A DNA stretch of 64,000 bases from Progne subis subis (lineage: Eukaryota; Chordata; Aves; Passeriformes; Hirundinidae), in the NCBI GenBank assembly GCA_022316685.1, contig JAKJHU010000168.1:434001-498000 (forward strand), read 5' to 3'. This document shows positions 35,974-48,173 of this stretch, piece by piece; the stretch's first letter is position 1; every line of letters starts with the position of its first letter. The position numbers and the translations under genes are program-made. Below the pieces are notes generated by a model. It did no database searches. It saw only the letters and a list, made by a program, of their open reading frames with translations, and was not told the origin of the DNA.

Positions 35974-38561
35974 GGTCCTGGTAGCTGGAGGTTTCACCTG
36001 GTGTTCCTTACGGTTTTCAAAGTTGCTCTTTTATATTAGAGTGGAAACTTTTTCTAATTGCTGTCCTGGAGGCTTTGGAAATTCCTCCAAAGACTCCGTT
36101 ATCTTCACATGGGGTTTCTCTACTTGATGGCACCTCAGAGCTGTCTGCAAAGAGAGGAGTGACACGTGAGCTGGGCAAGCTCTGGTCTGATGAAGGAGCA
36201 GGCAAGCCCCAGCTGGAAGAAGGCCTTGCTGGTGGTTACTGTCCCCAGTTAGTGTGGTTGCAGGAGAGCTCAGGCACTTGTAGGGTGTTTTCTAGCAAAA
36301 TGGTGGGGAAAACTGGCTTCTCTTGGACTGCAGGCTTTGGACCTGACCCCGTGGAGATACTGTTGTAGTTGGGTGGCAGTGAGCCACCCCCTCTGGTGCT
36401 GCTCATGAATTGGGTGGTGCTGGCACGTGACCAGCCCCAGAGCAACGTGGTGGGGTGGTCAGAGAAGATCCCAGTGGGTGCTGGGCAGGGCTCTGATGGA
36501 GCGAGCTGGGAGCAAATCCTGGCATGAGGCTGTGCCAGGGGAAGGGGTTTGCCGGGCTGGCTCAGGCTGGTCCAGGGAGATCCCAGTGGGGATGGCTGTT
36601 CTTGGTAACCATGCCAGGGACAGTCTGTGGGCAGTGGCCGGCGTGCCCAGCACTGCTGGCTGGCTCCTGCTGGGTGCCTTCCAGCGGGAAGTTTGTGACT
36701 CCAGTAACAGTTCCCAGCTGGGCAGCAGCTCTGGAGCCGGGTGTGTGCATTTGTCTGTTCTTCCATTGTGACTTGGCCGACGTCTCCTCCTCCCTGCCGA
36801 GATCAGTGGCTGTGGGCTCCTTTTTGTAACCCCTTTGGGTGCAGCTCTGGAAGTCTTTAGCCTAGTTTCCGTCAGAATGCTGGTCCCATCTAGTTGGATG
36901 TCTTGGGTGGGACAATGGAATGGAGGTGTGTTTCTACCAGAAGGAACAACCCAGTGATGCACCAGAGGAGTGGGAAATACAGGTGAGATGGAGGCGGCTG
37001 AGGATGGAGCCCAGCCATAGGCATGGGGGAGTGAGCTCAGGGGACCTCCAGAAGACCTTCTTGGGCCATTTTTCAACCATCTGATGGTTCTGGGGAAGAG
37101 GTGGTTTCCGCCGGGAGGCGCATCCCGGTGGCACGTCCTTCCGGTGGCACCAGGTGGCGCAGGAGGTTAAAGGATTCGGTTGTCTGCAGGTCTGGGTGCA
37201 AATGGATTGCCTCCCACTGCTGTGATGAGTCTGCAGGTCTCAGCCCCCAGCACGCAGAGCTGTGCGCCCATGCCAGGCCAGCCTCAGCCCCAGGGCGAGG
37301 CAGTGGGGATGGGGCTCTCTGGAGCCCTGCATCCAGCAGAACCTGGAGCTGACCCAACCTTTGAACCCTTGGGGGGGGTCTGAGTGTGGACCTCACCGTG
37401 CCAGGAAAAGCACAGTGATGCTCTTGGGGAGAGAGCCCTGGTGGTGTCAGGGGAGTGAGGAGACAATGCAACAATGCCCTGGGGTGAGGCCGTGACAAAA
37501 CATAGGACATCCTTCTGGCACAAGGTCAAGCTCTCTTGGGCGCAGACAGGTGAGTACTTCTTCCTGGCCCCTGGAAGGTCCCGGGCTTTTTGGTGGGGTG
37601 CAGGTACATGGGAGCAGCCCTCAGAGCAGCTGGGACGCTGCCATCTCAGTCCCCTTCGTTCTCCCAGTGGAACAGCCTCTGGCCCCATGGGCTCTGCCAG
37701 CCCCCTGCCCTGGTCCCTCCCCAAAAGTGTGTGTCAGAACCCAAGCAAGGGGACAGGACCAGGCTTGGGTGAGTGTGACCTTACATCCCTTCTCAGCATG
37801 CCAGCTGTGCCCTGGGCATCTCTGTGCTGAGCATCTACCTCCTGCTCTTGTTGGATCCGGAGTGGGCCCCTGTGAACCCACAGGGATACTTTTTCTCCCT
37901 TCTTTTGCCTTCAGTGATCTTTGATTTCAGTTGTCGTATGACTCAGCTCCTGCATTTGATCCCCTGGAGCAGGGTTTGCACACATGCAGCTGTGGCAGGA
38001 GCGCTGCTCATTCCTGGTAGGCCAGGCTGGGATAGGGTTTCCTCCTGGCAGAGGGGCAGCGAGTCCCCACGGCTCATCTGCTTCTGCATGTGGAAGTCTG
38101 ATTTAACCAGGGTGGTGTTAGTGCCTTGAAGGTGTCGCCCAGAGCTCTGCTGACCTGCTCCAGCATCTGGGCTTGTGAGACCCTGGCAGGATGGGAGAGG
38201 AGCAGGGCAGATGCTCTCTGGTCCCTCTGTCTGCCTGCCCACCCATCCCTACCTGCGAAGGTCTGGCTGGTTGCTGGGGCTGGAAGCATCAGGCGCATTC
38301 AGGTGTGGGGCTAAACGCTGGTTCTGGCAGTGGGTGTGGGACATGGTCAGTAGGACGTGATACCATGCAGTTCCCATGAAGGGCAGTCTGGGCACTGACC
38401 TTTAGGTCCTGCCCGTTCCAGCTGCCTGTTCTCTGCGAGCAGCTCTGGTCTGGAGCAGCTCCTGACTCAGCAAGGAGCAGCCAGCAGTGGTTCTGAGCTC
38501 CCTCCGGGGTGCTGGGCTCCCTTTCTTAGGGGACCAGGCAAGGTCACAAGGTCACAAGCCC

Positions 38562-38757
38562 CTGCAGAGGTTTGCAGGGAACAGGGGTTTACATTGTGCA
38601 GGGATTTGCTGGGCACAGATATTTGTAGAACATGGGTTGTCAGGGGACAGGGGTTTTCAGGGGACAGAGGTTTGCAGGGGACAGGGATTTGCGGGGGTTT
38701 GCAGGGGCAGGAGTTCACAGGGAATAGAAGTTTGCAGGGGACAAGGATTTGCATGCA
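38562..38757 (+). repeat. Diverged minisatellite, unit about 18-20 bp
   Basis: Repeated G-rich units of the form 'gcaggggacaggggtttgca', with variants (cagagg, caggga, caagga), about ten copies. The short open frames across it are repetitive artefacts (for example GDRGLQGTG-like). Confidence 0.85.
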
Positions 38758-39090
38758 GGGTGGCTGCAAGCTCCCACCAAGCCAGGCCCCAGGGCTGTGT
38801 GCTCGGCTTTTGGCACCGGAGTTCTGGCTCTCTCTGCCTCCTCCCTGACAGTGCCAGGGTTTTTGGGTGGTCACAGGGCTGTGATCACAACCAGCACTGC
38901 CTGTTGTGTTGCGGGTACCCGGCACCGGGCTGACCGCGCTGGGCTTCCCCAGGAACTTAGATCATGACTCGGGGCAGCCTGTCCTGCTCTGTCCTGTCTC
39001 CATCAGGTTCCAGTTAAAACCAAATGCATTCTCCAGCCTAAGCTGCACAGCCGTTTGAGCCCTTCCAAAAATGAAACAAATACCCACGGA

Positions 39091-39108
39091 CTGCAATTCG
39101 AATTGCAG
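39091..39108. promoter_or_regulatory. Perfect 18-bp palindrome CTGCAATTCGAATTGCAG
   Basis: The sequence is its own exact reverse complement. It is followed at once by CTCAATTAGGGC, which carries a homeodomain core. The A/T-rich repeat-free flank (39050-39200) contrasts with the GC-rich neighbours. It could be a binding site for a dimeric factor; the partner is unknown. Confidence 0.4.
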
Positions 39109-39539
39109 CTCAATTAGGGCTTGTTCCCAATGCGATCATAAAACCTCCAGTACGAAAACAAACAACCCAACCAAACCACATCCAAGCCTGACAGCATCCT
39201 CTGGAATGCCTTTAAAATAACAAGGAGGGCAGAGGAAGATGAAAGCAGTGTGGCCAGTGGGAAGGAGGCTCTTTGGCCTGGGGGGCAGCCCGGAGGTGGG
39301 CTGAGCAGGTTTGGGCAGGGCGCTTTGGGATGGGGAGAGCACACAAGTGGCGGATGTGACGGAGACGGGCTCGGTGGGTACCATGGCGGTGTGGGCCAGC
39401 GTGGAAGTGATGAGCACGGCAGAAATGGGGCAGCCTGGGACCCAGGGCTGGGCTGTTCGCAGCGGGATTTCACAGGGCAAGGAAGAGGCAGCTGTAGAGG
39501 TGGTTTGGAGCGTGGTGGTTGTTCTCGGAGAGGCTTCGA

Positions 39540-39850
39540 TGTGTGAGCAGGGGCGGGGGGAGCGCGGGGCCGGGGCCGGTCCCGGCGGCTGGAATGCGTG
39601 TCCCGCGTAACCCTGGCTTGCACCGCGTCCAGCCAGTCTGGTGCCGCGGTTCGGGTTTCACGGCGGACTTTAAACCCGGCCATATTTAGCGTGAGCCTCG
39701 CTGGCCTGTCAGGGAGGGATAGCCGCAGCACAACTAATAAAAAAAGCCAAACAAAAACAATGTAATTAAAGAGACTCAGCACTGTGTGTTCCCATAGCAA
39801 GAACATTTACCCAAGACTTCCTTGCTCAGATACTTAATGTCAAGCAGCAA
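39540..39850. promoter_or_regulatory. CpG-rich segment passing into a homeobox/SOX/CArG-like cluster
   Basis: 39540-39680 is CpG-rich. It is followed by CCATATTTAG (39680-39689, one base from a CArG box), CTAATAAAAAAAGCC (MEF2-like), ACAATG (39757-39762) and TAATTA (39763-39768), then GCAATTAAAGG near 39850. This looks like a conserved enhancer or distal promoter inside the putative first intron. No splice-bounded exon was recognised. Confidence 0.3.
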
Positions 39851-41654
39851 TTAAAGGCTGGCTCTGTGGCCAGGCAGCGAGGAAGGTTTGCCCTGGCTGG
39901 GAGATAGGAGCCCAGGGCTGAGCCATCCCCGGGGCCGATGGGGAGGGACCCGCGGCTTTTGGCACTGGGAGGTGCCCCGGGGACGTGTGCGGGTCACACA
40001 GCGATGCTGCATCCCGAGCAGCAGCTTCCGAACCCCTCCAGTCAGAGATGCCCTCAGTCCGTAACGCAGACACATTCAGCTCCATCCCCACAGAAGTTTG
40101 ACAGCACAGAAGCAGAAAAGTGGATTTTCTGTGGACTTTCTAGGCAGGAACCTCTGGGCAGGACACGCAGGAGTTCTGCTGGGGTAAATCCTTGTGAAAA
40201 CAGTAAAATAAGCAGCGTTCGGCTGGGTGCAGAAGCTTCCAGCATCTCTTTGCTGACCTAGATCTGTGGATGAAGACTGTGTGAGTCTCTGAAATGTTGA
40301 ATCTCCTCCTTCAAGGGGTGGTTTGGGGTGCCCGGAGCCAGGCTAGGATGCCAGGAGCCAGGCTGTGCCCACTGGTGCCCCCTTCACTGCAGCCCAAGGT
40401 GGTGCTCATGGGCTGCTGGTGTGGGCAGCATCACCCGCCTTGGCTGCTGAGCCGGTGCCGTGTCTCTCAGCACAGTCCCCAGGGAGAGGTGTCCCCATGC
40501 CCTGCAGTGCTGCGTGAGGTGTGTGTGCAGGGGGACGCCTGTGCGTGGCACGGGGGCACTTGGTGGTGGCAGTGTCTGCCCGACAGCGTTCCCGACCGTG
40601 ATGGCAGATGTCACAGGGACGCTGCACATGGAACTCTGATTTGGAGTACATTTTAATGGGCACTGAACCACAAGATCCTTCTGGTCTCACTTTTCAGCAG
40701 TGACCAGGAGGTCTAATTAATAAAAATGAAGAAAAGCAAGAAGCGGCAGCGTTATTGTGTTGCAGCAGAGTTTGCTCAAGCGTCTCCACTCCCTTCCTCC
40801 CCAAAGGCACTGCTGGGCCTGCAGCAGTGGGGTGTTTTATGGGACACTGTCAGCGAGTGATCTACTTGGTTGGCTCTGAATGTCTCTCAGAGTCCTGAAG
40901 TCTCCATCCTCCCCAAATTCAGCCTGTGATTTAAGAGGGAGATGCAGTGGGGATGAGACATTTGGGCAGGCTCCTTTGTGCTGTGCCAGGGTACATGGCT
41001 GTACCTCAGGAGGACGCTGCCTGCTCCCAGCCAGCCCTGTGTGAGTCCCTTCTGCCACGGCTGACTGAGGACTGTACCAGGGGGCTGGGGGTCTTTGCCA
41101 TGTGCTCCCAAAGGGTGCAAACCCTTCTGATTTGGGGAGCAGCCTGGATGGGTCAGCAGGAATGATGGGAGGGGAAGTGTTTCAAGGGGGAATGCTCCTC
41201 TTCATCCCCTGAAGAGGTGCAGGGCACTGGGCATTGCTGGATATTGCAGATCTCACCCAGGATGTGCTGCTGGGAGTCAGCTTTCCATTGCAGAGCCGGG
41301 CTGCACCTGGGTGGGCTGTGTGTCCACAGGGCTGTTCTCTGCTGCCACGGGCCATGAGCTCCTTGAGCAGCACAGACACACCGTGGTGTGCCCAGGGACA
41401 GCAGGGATGATGTGTGGCCATTGGTGCTCAGGAAGTTCTGCACTGACCCAGGGCCTGACACCACGCTGAGCTCCTCCGTGCGTTGGGGTTTAACAGCACT
41501 GGGTTTCTGGAGCTCCAACAAAAATGTCCTGGCAGGAACAGCATCTATATAAGTTACTTGTTATTGCTAAACAAAGGAGGCATGCTCGCTTCGGCTCCAC
41601 TCAAACAAAACCCAGCAGGTTTGCCAAGTGGGGAGAAAGGAGAAAAGCTGGAGG

Positions 41655-41697
41655 AAACAAACAAACAAACAAACAAACAAACAAACAAACAAACAAA
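41655..41697 (+). repeat. (AAAC)n microsatellite
   Basis: About ten perfect AAAC units. Probably polymorphic. The poly-(NKQT) open frame through it is spurious. Confidence 0.97.
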
Positions 41698-42339
41698 ATC
41701 TGCTTTGGTGCCTTTCCATGGGCCCAAGTTTCAATAAGCAAGTGCATTTTCTAGTCACACAGATGTTTCCATGGAGCAGGAGTGTTTGGCTCCATGTCTA
41801 CACAGCCAAATCACTGCATAGCACCTAAATGCCCTGGGGGTCTGCACAGCCCAGGGTGGGTAACTGCTGTGCCTGCTGCTCCAGGAGCCCTGCTGCCTTG
41901 CAGGGATGCCAATCATGGCATTTGGTGTTAGTTCTGAGCGTGCTTTTTGGTGGGTTATGAAATCCCACTCTTTGGAAGGACTCCCCTACTCGTGTTCCAT
42001 TTTTAATCCAGCCTCTATTTTGCCAGTCATGAAAAATTGCTTATGCTTGGGCAAAAGGAGTGGAAAATCCAAATGCATCAGCAGCTCCTCCTCATGCTGG
42101 ACGTGGCACTTCTTGTTCCTGTCCCCTTGGCTGTAGGGGAGCTGCTCTGAGTGTTGGTCTCTGCTGTAGAATGTTGGTGACCCAGTGTCCATGGCCATAC
42201 TGTGAATTCCTGATGCACAGGGGTGAGCGTGGCCCTGGATGTGGGTCAGGCCAAGTGTGTTCAGGTGTGGAGAGGCCTCTCACACTCAGATTTTTCTCTC
42301 AGGAAACACTTGTATGTTGATCTTGCCACCTGATCTCGT

Positions 42340-42905
42340 AGGATCAGACTGTGAAACAGATTAAGTTGGAAGGGATCTTAAAGCCCATCCAGTGCCAACC
42401 CCTTGCCATGGGCAGGGACACCTTCCACCATCCCAGGTTGCTCCAAGCCCCATCCAGCCTGGACTTGGCACTTCCAGGGATCCAGGGGCAGCCACAGCTG
42501 CTCTGGGCACCCTGTGCCAGGGCCTGCCCACCCTCCCAGGGAACAATTCCTGCCCAATCTCCCATCCAGCCTGCCCTCTGGCAGTGGGAGCCATTCCCTG
42601 TGTCCTGTCCCTCCATTCCTTGTCCCCAGTCCCTCTGCAGCTCTCCTGGAGCCCCTTTAGGCCCTGGCAGGGGCTCTGAGCTCTCCCTGGAGCCTTCTCC
42701 TCTCCAGGTGAGCACCCCCAGCTCTCCCAGCCTGGCTCCAGCAAAGAGGGGCTCCAGCCCTTGGAACATCTCTGTGGCCTCCTCTGGACTCTCTTTCCTG
42801 TGCTGGGGGCTCACATCTGGAGGCAGCTTTGCAGGTGGGGCCTCACCTGATCAGGGCAGAGGGGCAGATTTGCCCCCTTGCCCTGCTGCCCATGCTTGGT
42901 GCTGG
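42340..42905 (-). mobile_element. CR1 LINE 3' end, longest copy
   Basis: About 565 bp: 'taagttggaagggatcttaa', 'cctgcccaatctcccatcca', 'ctctccaggtgagcaccccc' and 'atctgtggcc'-type 'ctctgtggcctcctctggac', up to 'ttgccctgctgcccatgctt'. The open frames on both strands here are repeat-derived. Confidence 0.92.
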
Positions 42906-43567
42906 TCACCTCTTGCTGCGAGTTCCTGGTTGGGGTGAGCTTGGCTGGATTGGGTTGTCTCTCCCGATAACTGGTTTTTAGGCTTCTCCTGTCCTTTGCC
43001 GGTTCCATTCTTGGATATCCCTGGGGACTGAATTGGAGCATGGTTCAGGAGAGCAGCCCTGACATCCTGTGCTCACACACCACTGGCATCCATATGGCTG
43101 AGAGGCTTCAGCCAGCTCTGCAAGCGCCCAGTCCCACTTCTGCTCCCAATACCAACCCTTGTTCTTTGAAAGCCATCAGCACCTTTCATCCTCCATCCTT
43201 CAGGCTCCCTTTTCCTCATTCACGGAGCCCTGCTGCTTCCTTGTTTGCTGCATCAGGCTGGGAATGGTGGGAGCAGCTCCCTGCAGTGACAGCCAAGCAC
43301 AGTGACCCCAGGGACTGGAGCATAGTGCTGAGCTCATGTCAGCGGCTGTGCCTGGAGCCTGCTCTCTCACTGCCACCTTGGGCAGGCACCCGAGAGTTTT
43401 TCCTTGCCGCAGCCAGCCTGGGGGGCAGCAGGGAGCAGGCAGCCTCGGGATGTGGCTGGAAGGTCGCTGCCTCCAGCAGCAGCACTGCTGGCACATGAGC
43501 GGTTCCCAGCCCAGGCTGCTGGTGGCGAGAGGGCTATGGAATGGCCACCGTGGTCCCCGTCAGCCGC

Positions 43568-43815
43568 ATCACAGAGTCATGGACTGCTCTGGGTTGGAAG
43601 GGATCATTTATTGTGTCTTAAAGGTCATTTATCTCATCCCACCCCCTGCCATGGGCAGGGACACCTTCTACTATCCCAGGTTGCTCCAAGCCCCATCTAA
43701 CCTGGCCTGGAACACTTCCAGGGATCCAGGGACAGCCACAGCTTCTCTGGGCACCCTGTGCCAGAGCCTGCCCACCCTCATGATAAAAAGTTTCTTCCCA
43801 GGCCTGGTGACCCTG
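43568..43815 (-). mobile_element. CR1 LINE 3' end with a small internal insertion
   Basis: 'ctctgggttggaagggatca' is followed by about 30 extra bases ('tttattgtgtcttaaagg') before the expected 'ctcatcccaccccctgccat'; the rest is regular. Confidence 0.88.
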
Positions 43816-43924
43816 CCTGTCCAGGTGCCCGCTGGGCTGGGCAGGGCAGGGCTCTCCCAGCCCGCCTGGGCTGTCATGGGGCACAGCAGCCGGGTCTGTC
43901 AGGGACTGGTTCTCTGCTGGAGAC

Positions 43925-44172
43925 TCAGAGGGGCTATTCAACAAAATGCACTTAAAATCAAGGAATTGCAACAATTATTAACACTTTTTACTAGGCCAAG
44001 ACCTGCAGTGTTGCAAACATTAACATTCAAAACACCACATTATGAACTACCCAGTGGATTTGCTTGGGTTCGATGCTGGAGGAAAGGAAAAAATGAAGGT
44101 GCCTTATGCTCATCCATCCTCATGTGCTTTTTAAGAAAAGAAAACCACCTCTATTGCATTGGTTGCCTGAGA
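43925..44172 (+). other. A/T-rich open segment of unknown origin between two CR1 copies
   Basis: An uninterrupted + frame (for example KIKELQQLLTLFTRPRPAVL, then QTLTFKTPHYELPSGFAWVR) with A-rich third positions, unlike the GC-rich flanks. Not recognised. It could be a remnant of a retroelement coding region or chance. The frame also crosses CR1 sequence upstream, which argues against a host gene. Confidence 0.25.
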
Positions 44173-44665
44173 CAGAATCATACTTAGAATCACTAAAGTT
44201 GGAAAAAATACGATCATCAAATCCAACAATTAACCCAGCACTGCCAAGGCCACCACTAAACAATGTCCCCAAGTGCCACATTCACACAGCTTCTAAATCT
44301 CTCCAGGGATGGTGACTCCACCATTGCCCTGCACAGCTGTGCCTGTGCCTGACCACCCTTTCAGGAAAGAAATTTTCCCAGTATCCAATCTAAACCTCCC
44401 CTGGCACAGCTTGAGGTCCTTTCCCCTTGTCCTGTCCTTGTTCTCTGGGAGCAGAGCCCGACCCCCCCGGCTGTCCCCTCCTGTCAGGAGTTGTGCAGAG
44501 CCACAAGGGCCCCCTGAGCCTCCTTCTCTCCAGGCTGAGCCCCTTTCCCAGCTCCCTCAGCCTCTCCTGGTGCTCCAGCCCCTTCCCAGCTCTGTTCCCT
44601 GCCCTGGACATGCTCCAGTCCCTCAAGATTTTTCTTGTCATGAGAGGCCCAGAACTGACCCCAGA
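44173..44665 (-). mobile_element. CR1 LINE 3' end, older subfamily
   Basis: 'tagaatcactaaagttggaa', 'cactgccaaggccaccacta', 'ccagggatggtgactccacc' and 'gaggcccagaactgacccca'; about 490 bp, different from the dominant type. Confidence 0.85.
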
Positions 44666-47084
44666 TGGATATGACCAGCCCCAGCTCATCTTTCCAGAGA
44701 ACCTGAGCCTCTTCCATGGAGAGGGTGATGGAGAGGCTGGTGTGTGGGTTTATGGCACTGCAAACCTGATGTCCACATCGCTTCCCTGATGGTCACAAAC
44801 ACATCCCCCATGGCCAGAGACCTGAAGCGCTGGGGCAGGCGAAGCACCTCTCCCCTGCTTGCAGACTGTAGGACAATAATTAGCAACAAGAACCAATTGT
44901 GACTGAGATAAATTTAGTTTGGCCACACTGAGATTCTTCAGACAGAGGAGGTGGGAGCTCCTCCCACGCCTCCCTGCAGGATGAGGCTTTGCCATGGGTG
45001 AGCTGGTGTTGGCTGGTTGGCCTCTGAGGGCAGGACATCTGTAGGTGTTGTTTTCAGCTATCAGTTGCTCCAGGGCAAAGCTTAGCTCTAGATAAATCAA
45101 GAGCATTTCACTGAGTCCAGATGACTCACAACCACAGAGCAAGAAACTCCTTTATCTTGGGGGCAGCTGGTTTAATAGACATAGATGTTCACTCCTGAGC
45201 ACTGAATAATTTCCATCTCTTTACTTCTCATTAAAAGCAAATCAGAGGAAGGAAAACAGTGAGAAATTTCTGTTTCTGCCATCTCTGAGAGAGCTTCCTC
45301 CCAGCTGTGCAGTCTGCCTGCACTGGGTCATTTGCCATGTATTTTAATTGGCAGAACAAAGGACTTTCTCTCCAAAGCACCACTCCATTTTAAAGCCTGA
45401 TTCTGCAGGCATCAATGGAGCAGGGATCTGTTACAACACAGTCTGCTCCAGCTTCCATAGAGGGAAGAGCATTCTGTGTTGGGAGAGCATTGTTGCCTCC
45501 TTTGAAGAAGGGGAGCAGCAGTGGAATTTACACATTGTTGATAAGCCTGCTTGAAGAGCCACCTTCACCTCTGAGCAGTAGCTGGAGGTGGAGAGGAGAG
45601 AGAACTTGGGCAGCAGTGAACTCTTAAACACAAGAGAAAGGGCAAGGTTTTGCTGGAGAGCCTCTCGAGTCAGTTCTCTTTCCTAAATATGCCAGGCAGT
45701 GCTTTGCATCTCCAGCTTCACCTGAGGGTCAGGACCTGCCTTTCCTGTCTCTTCCTGCCAGAACAGCTCTGCCTGCCCAGGCATAGGTGGCTGTCCTCTC
45801 ATCTCTGTGCACCAGTGACAGCAGAGCTGTGCTGCTGTCCTGCTCCTGTGCCCTGTGGGATCCTGTCCCTGCCCTCTGCAGAGGGCTGTGTGTGCTGTAT
45901 GTGAGCCCTTGGCACGAGGAGCCCTCAGGAGAGGCCGTGCCAGGAGCTGCTCCCTGTCCATGATGGCACGGTGTGCACAGGCTGAGGAATTCATGTCCAG
46001 AGCCAGGCAGGTCCCACAGACCCCAGGACTGGTTTTCCTGCCCTTCCTTGCATTGTGCAGGTCTCTCCCGCCATGGTGACGTGCTCCTGTGTGCTGATCC
46101 CTTCCTCCCCGTTGGAGTCCTAGAAACTTAGGGTTTGGCTATCCCACACCCCCCAACCAGAACCAGCAGGATCTGCTGTGCAAAACTCACCCACTCCCAT
46201 GTGGCTGCTCAGGGGTATTTTGCCACCTGAAGTGACAAAAAACCTGTTTGCTTTTGCAAATGTGCCTTTGGTTGTTGTGGTTGGTACTCAGTGCCTGTTC
46301 TATGAAGCCCTGTGTTCAGATAATGTCCATTCCTGGAGTAACCCAGGGCAGCAACTTGACACCGTGACTTGGGCCACACTGGAGACTTCTAAATCCACCA
46401 GCTGAAGCTGCTGAGATGAATGATTGCCAGGAGCCAACCTCCTCAGCATTTTCCACTCTTAAATATCACAGTAATAAAAGGTAAAATCATTAAAGTCCTT
46501 CTGCAGCTCACTGTGCCTCATCTGAAATGAGGACGACAAAGAGCACAGAGCAAGGGGTTATTAATATCCTGTCTCATGATGATGGCTTTATAAACATCCT
46601 TACCACAGGCACAGCCTCACTGGAGTGTTTTGGCATAACCTCAGCCAAATGTCATGCTTTTATCACACTTGATATTTAACCAATAAAACAAGGGGGGGAA
46701 GACTTTGCCCCTATATCTCTGATCTTATACACAGGCGGATGGGGTCAAAACCGAGAGAAACTGTGTTGAGTGTAGCCATGCTAAATGCTCCTTAGACCTG
46801 ATGCTCCTCTCTGGGAACTGTGGCAAAGCTCTAGCAAGAAGGGGATCAGATATTTGACGCATTGGAAACCCTCCATGCCATAGGGGATGACTCATGGACA
46901 AAAGCTCCACGCAGCACCAAGGCCACGTTCACACCAAAGCAGGGGATTTTGACTGGTGGGATGAGGTATTGATGGAGTCAGGAGGGTCCTGGCTGCAGGG
47001 AGAGGGACAGGCCCCACTCTGGAGAGCCCCAGAAAAGACACCAGCTTTCCTTGTGACTTGTAGATATTGAAAATAAGAATCAAA
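44666..47084 (+). other. Intronic stretch, nothing specific recognised
   Basis: Mixed composition. An A/T-rich part at 46430-46720 includes 'gatatttaaccaataaaaca' but no coding or repeat signature. Confidence 0.45.
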
Positions 47085-47163
47085 ATCATGTCCCAATGGC
47101 AGGGCGTTGGAACCAGATGGTCTTCAAGGTCCCTTCCAACCCAAAGCAGTCTGTGATTCTACA
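47085..47163 (+). mobile_element. Short CR1 tail, sense
   Basis: 'ggcagggcgttggaaccaga', 'tcaaggtcccttccaaccca' and 'ctgtgattct'. It ends about 800 bp before the first firm coding exon. Confidence 0.8.
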
Positions 47164-47971
47164 ATCAGAGAGGAGAAAAGATTTTGTAGGTTGATGAATG
47201 GAGAATGTAAGAAACAGCTGTGAATCCTGGATATCTTGGTGAGCAGAAGACTGGGGACACTGGTCCCCATCAGGATCTGGCATCGTCTGGATGCCCATAG
47301 AAATGGCCCTGAATGTTCCCTGCTGCCACTTCACTTCCAGAGAGTGCCCTTTGCTGGAATAACAACTCTGAGAAAAGTCATGTACCAAAAGGGCTGAGGG
47401 CATGGTGGTAAGTGCAGGACACGGACTCCTGTAGAAGGGTGGGTGTGCAGCGAGTACACAAAGCTATCCCAAGCCAGTGGTGATGGACAGCGCTCACCCA
47501 GCACAGGCCTGGGGGCTGCTGGGCCCTGCAGCCTCCACTGCTGGGGGGGCTGGGCATCCCTGGATAGGGCAGCCCATCTCTGTAGGACCTGGATGGTGGA
47601 GACTGGGCATGCGGAGAGATTGCCCTGCTGAGATGGATCCAGACCAGTTGTAGAGCTGAGCAGCCTGAGGTTGCTTTGGGCACAGCTTGGGTCTGGATAG
47701 AAATGTCTTCCCTGCAGGGATCATACGAGCTCCTTGGCACCCCTGGCAGGGCCAGCAGCAGTGGTGGGGAAGGGGAACATATCTGCCTCAGCTGAAAACA
47801 GATGGGTGAGGGCATTGCTGGGACTGGCATCCACCTTGCAGCTGCTCACACTGGTGCTGCCTGGGAGTTGTCTGGCCCTCCCAATTCCTGTCTTGGTCCT
47901 GACAATACAGATGTGCCTCTATCTTTCTGGCACATCCTCCATGCCTCATTTCTCTCCTGGCTTTTTCTCAG

Positions 47972-48173
47972 GTCATCCTCCCCTAAAATGACACAGCAGA
48001 TGCGGGACCTGCAGCTGGCACAGGCCAGGAAGCCGCCAGGCCCTTCCTCACCAAACGCAGCCAAGAGGCTCTACCGAAACCTGTCTGGGAAATTCCGCGT
48101 CAACTACACCTCCTTCGATGAGGGCAGCCTGGTGGGACGGGGCGAGAAGGAGAAGCTCCGCAAGTCCTACCTG
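47972..48173 (+). CDS. ANKFN1: ANKFN1-family exon 1 (first firm coding exon)
   Basis: The acceptor is CTTTTTCTCAG at 47971 and the donor is GTCAGT at 48174. The ATG at 47988 gives MTQQMRDLQLAQ, followed by the conserved SSPNAAKRLYRNLSGK and the SSFDE-like TSFDEGSL; residues 1-62, ending in phase 0. The 16 bases before the ATG are open in the same frame (SSSPK), so the start at 47988 is a minimum and translation could enter from an upstream exon. Confidence 0.9.

Larger units (their letters stand above)
36000..42339 (+). other. Intronic stretch without a gene
   Basis: No CR1 recognised between 35974 and 42339. It contains the minisatellite at 38562, the palindrome at 39091, the CpG/homeobox segment at 39540-39850 and the AAAC repeat at 41655. 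A 230-residue open frame on the minus strand (39114-39806) is Pro/Ser/Arg-rich and judged fortuitous. Confidence 0.45.

Noticed and set aside
39114..39806. 230-residue open frame on the minus strand beginning with a hydrophobic stretch
   Set aside because: Most of it is Pro/Ser/Arg low complexity arising from a CpG-rich segment, there is no familiar motif, and the frame covers the palindrome and motif cluster. No splice or promoter context supports it.
42351..42938. 195-residue open frame
   Set aside because: Lies entirely within a CR1 copy, on the strand opposite to the element.
43336..44187. 283-residue plus-strand open frame
   Set aside because: Its middle is an antisense CR1 copy (43568-43815), so it cannot be a single conserved host gene.
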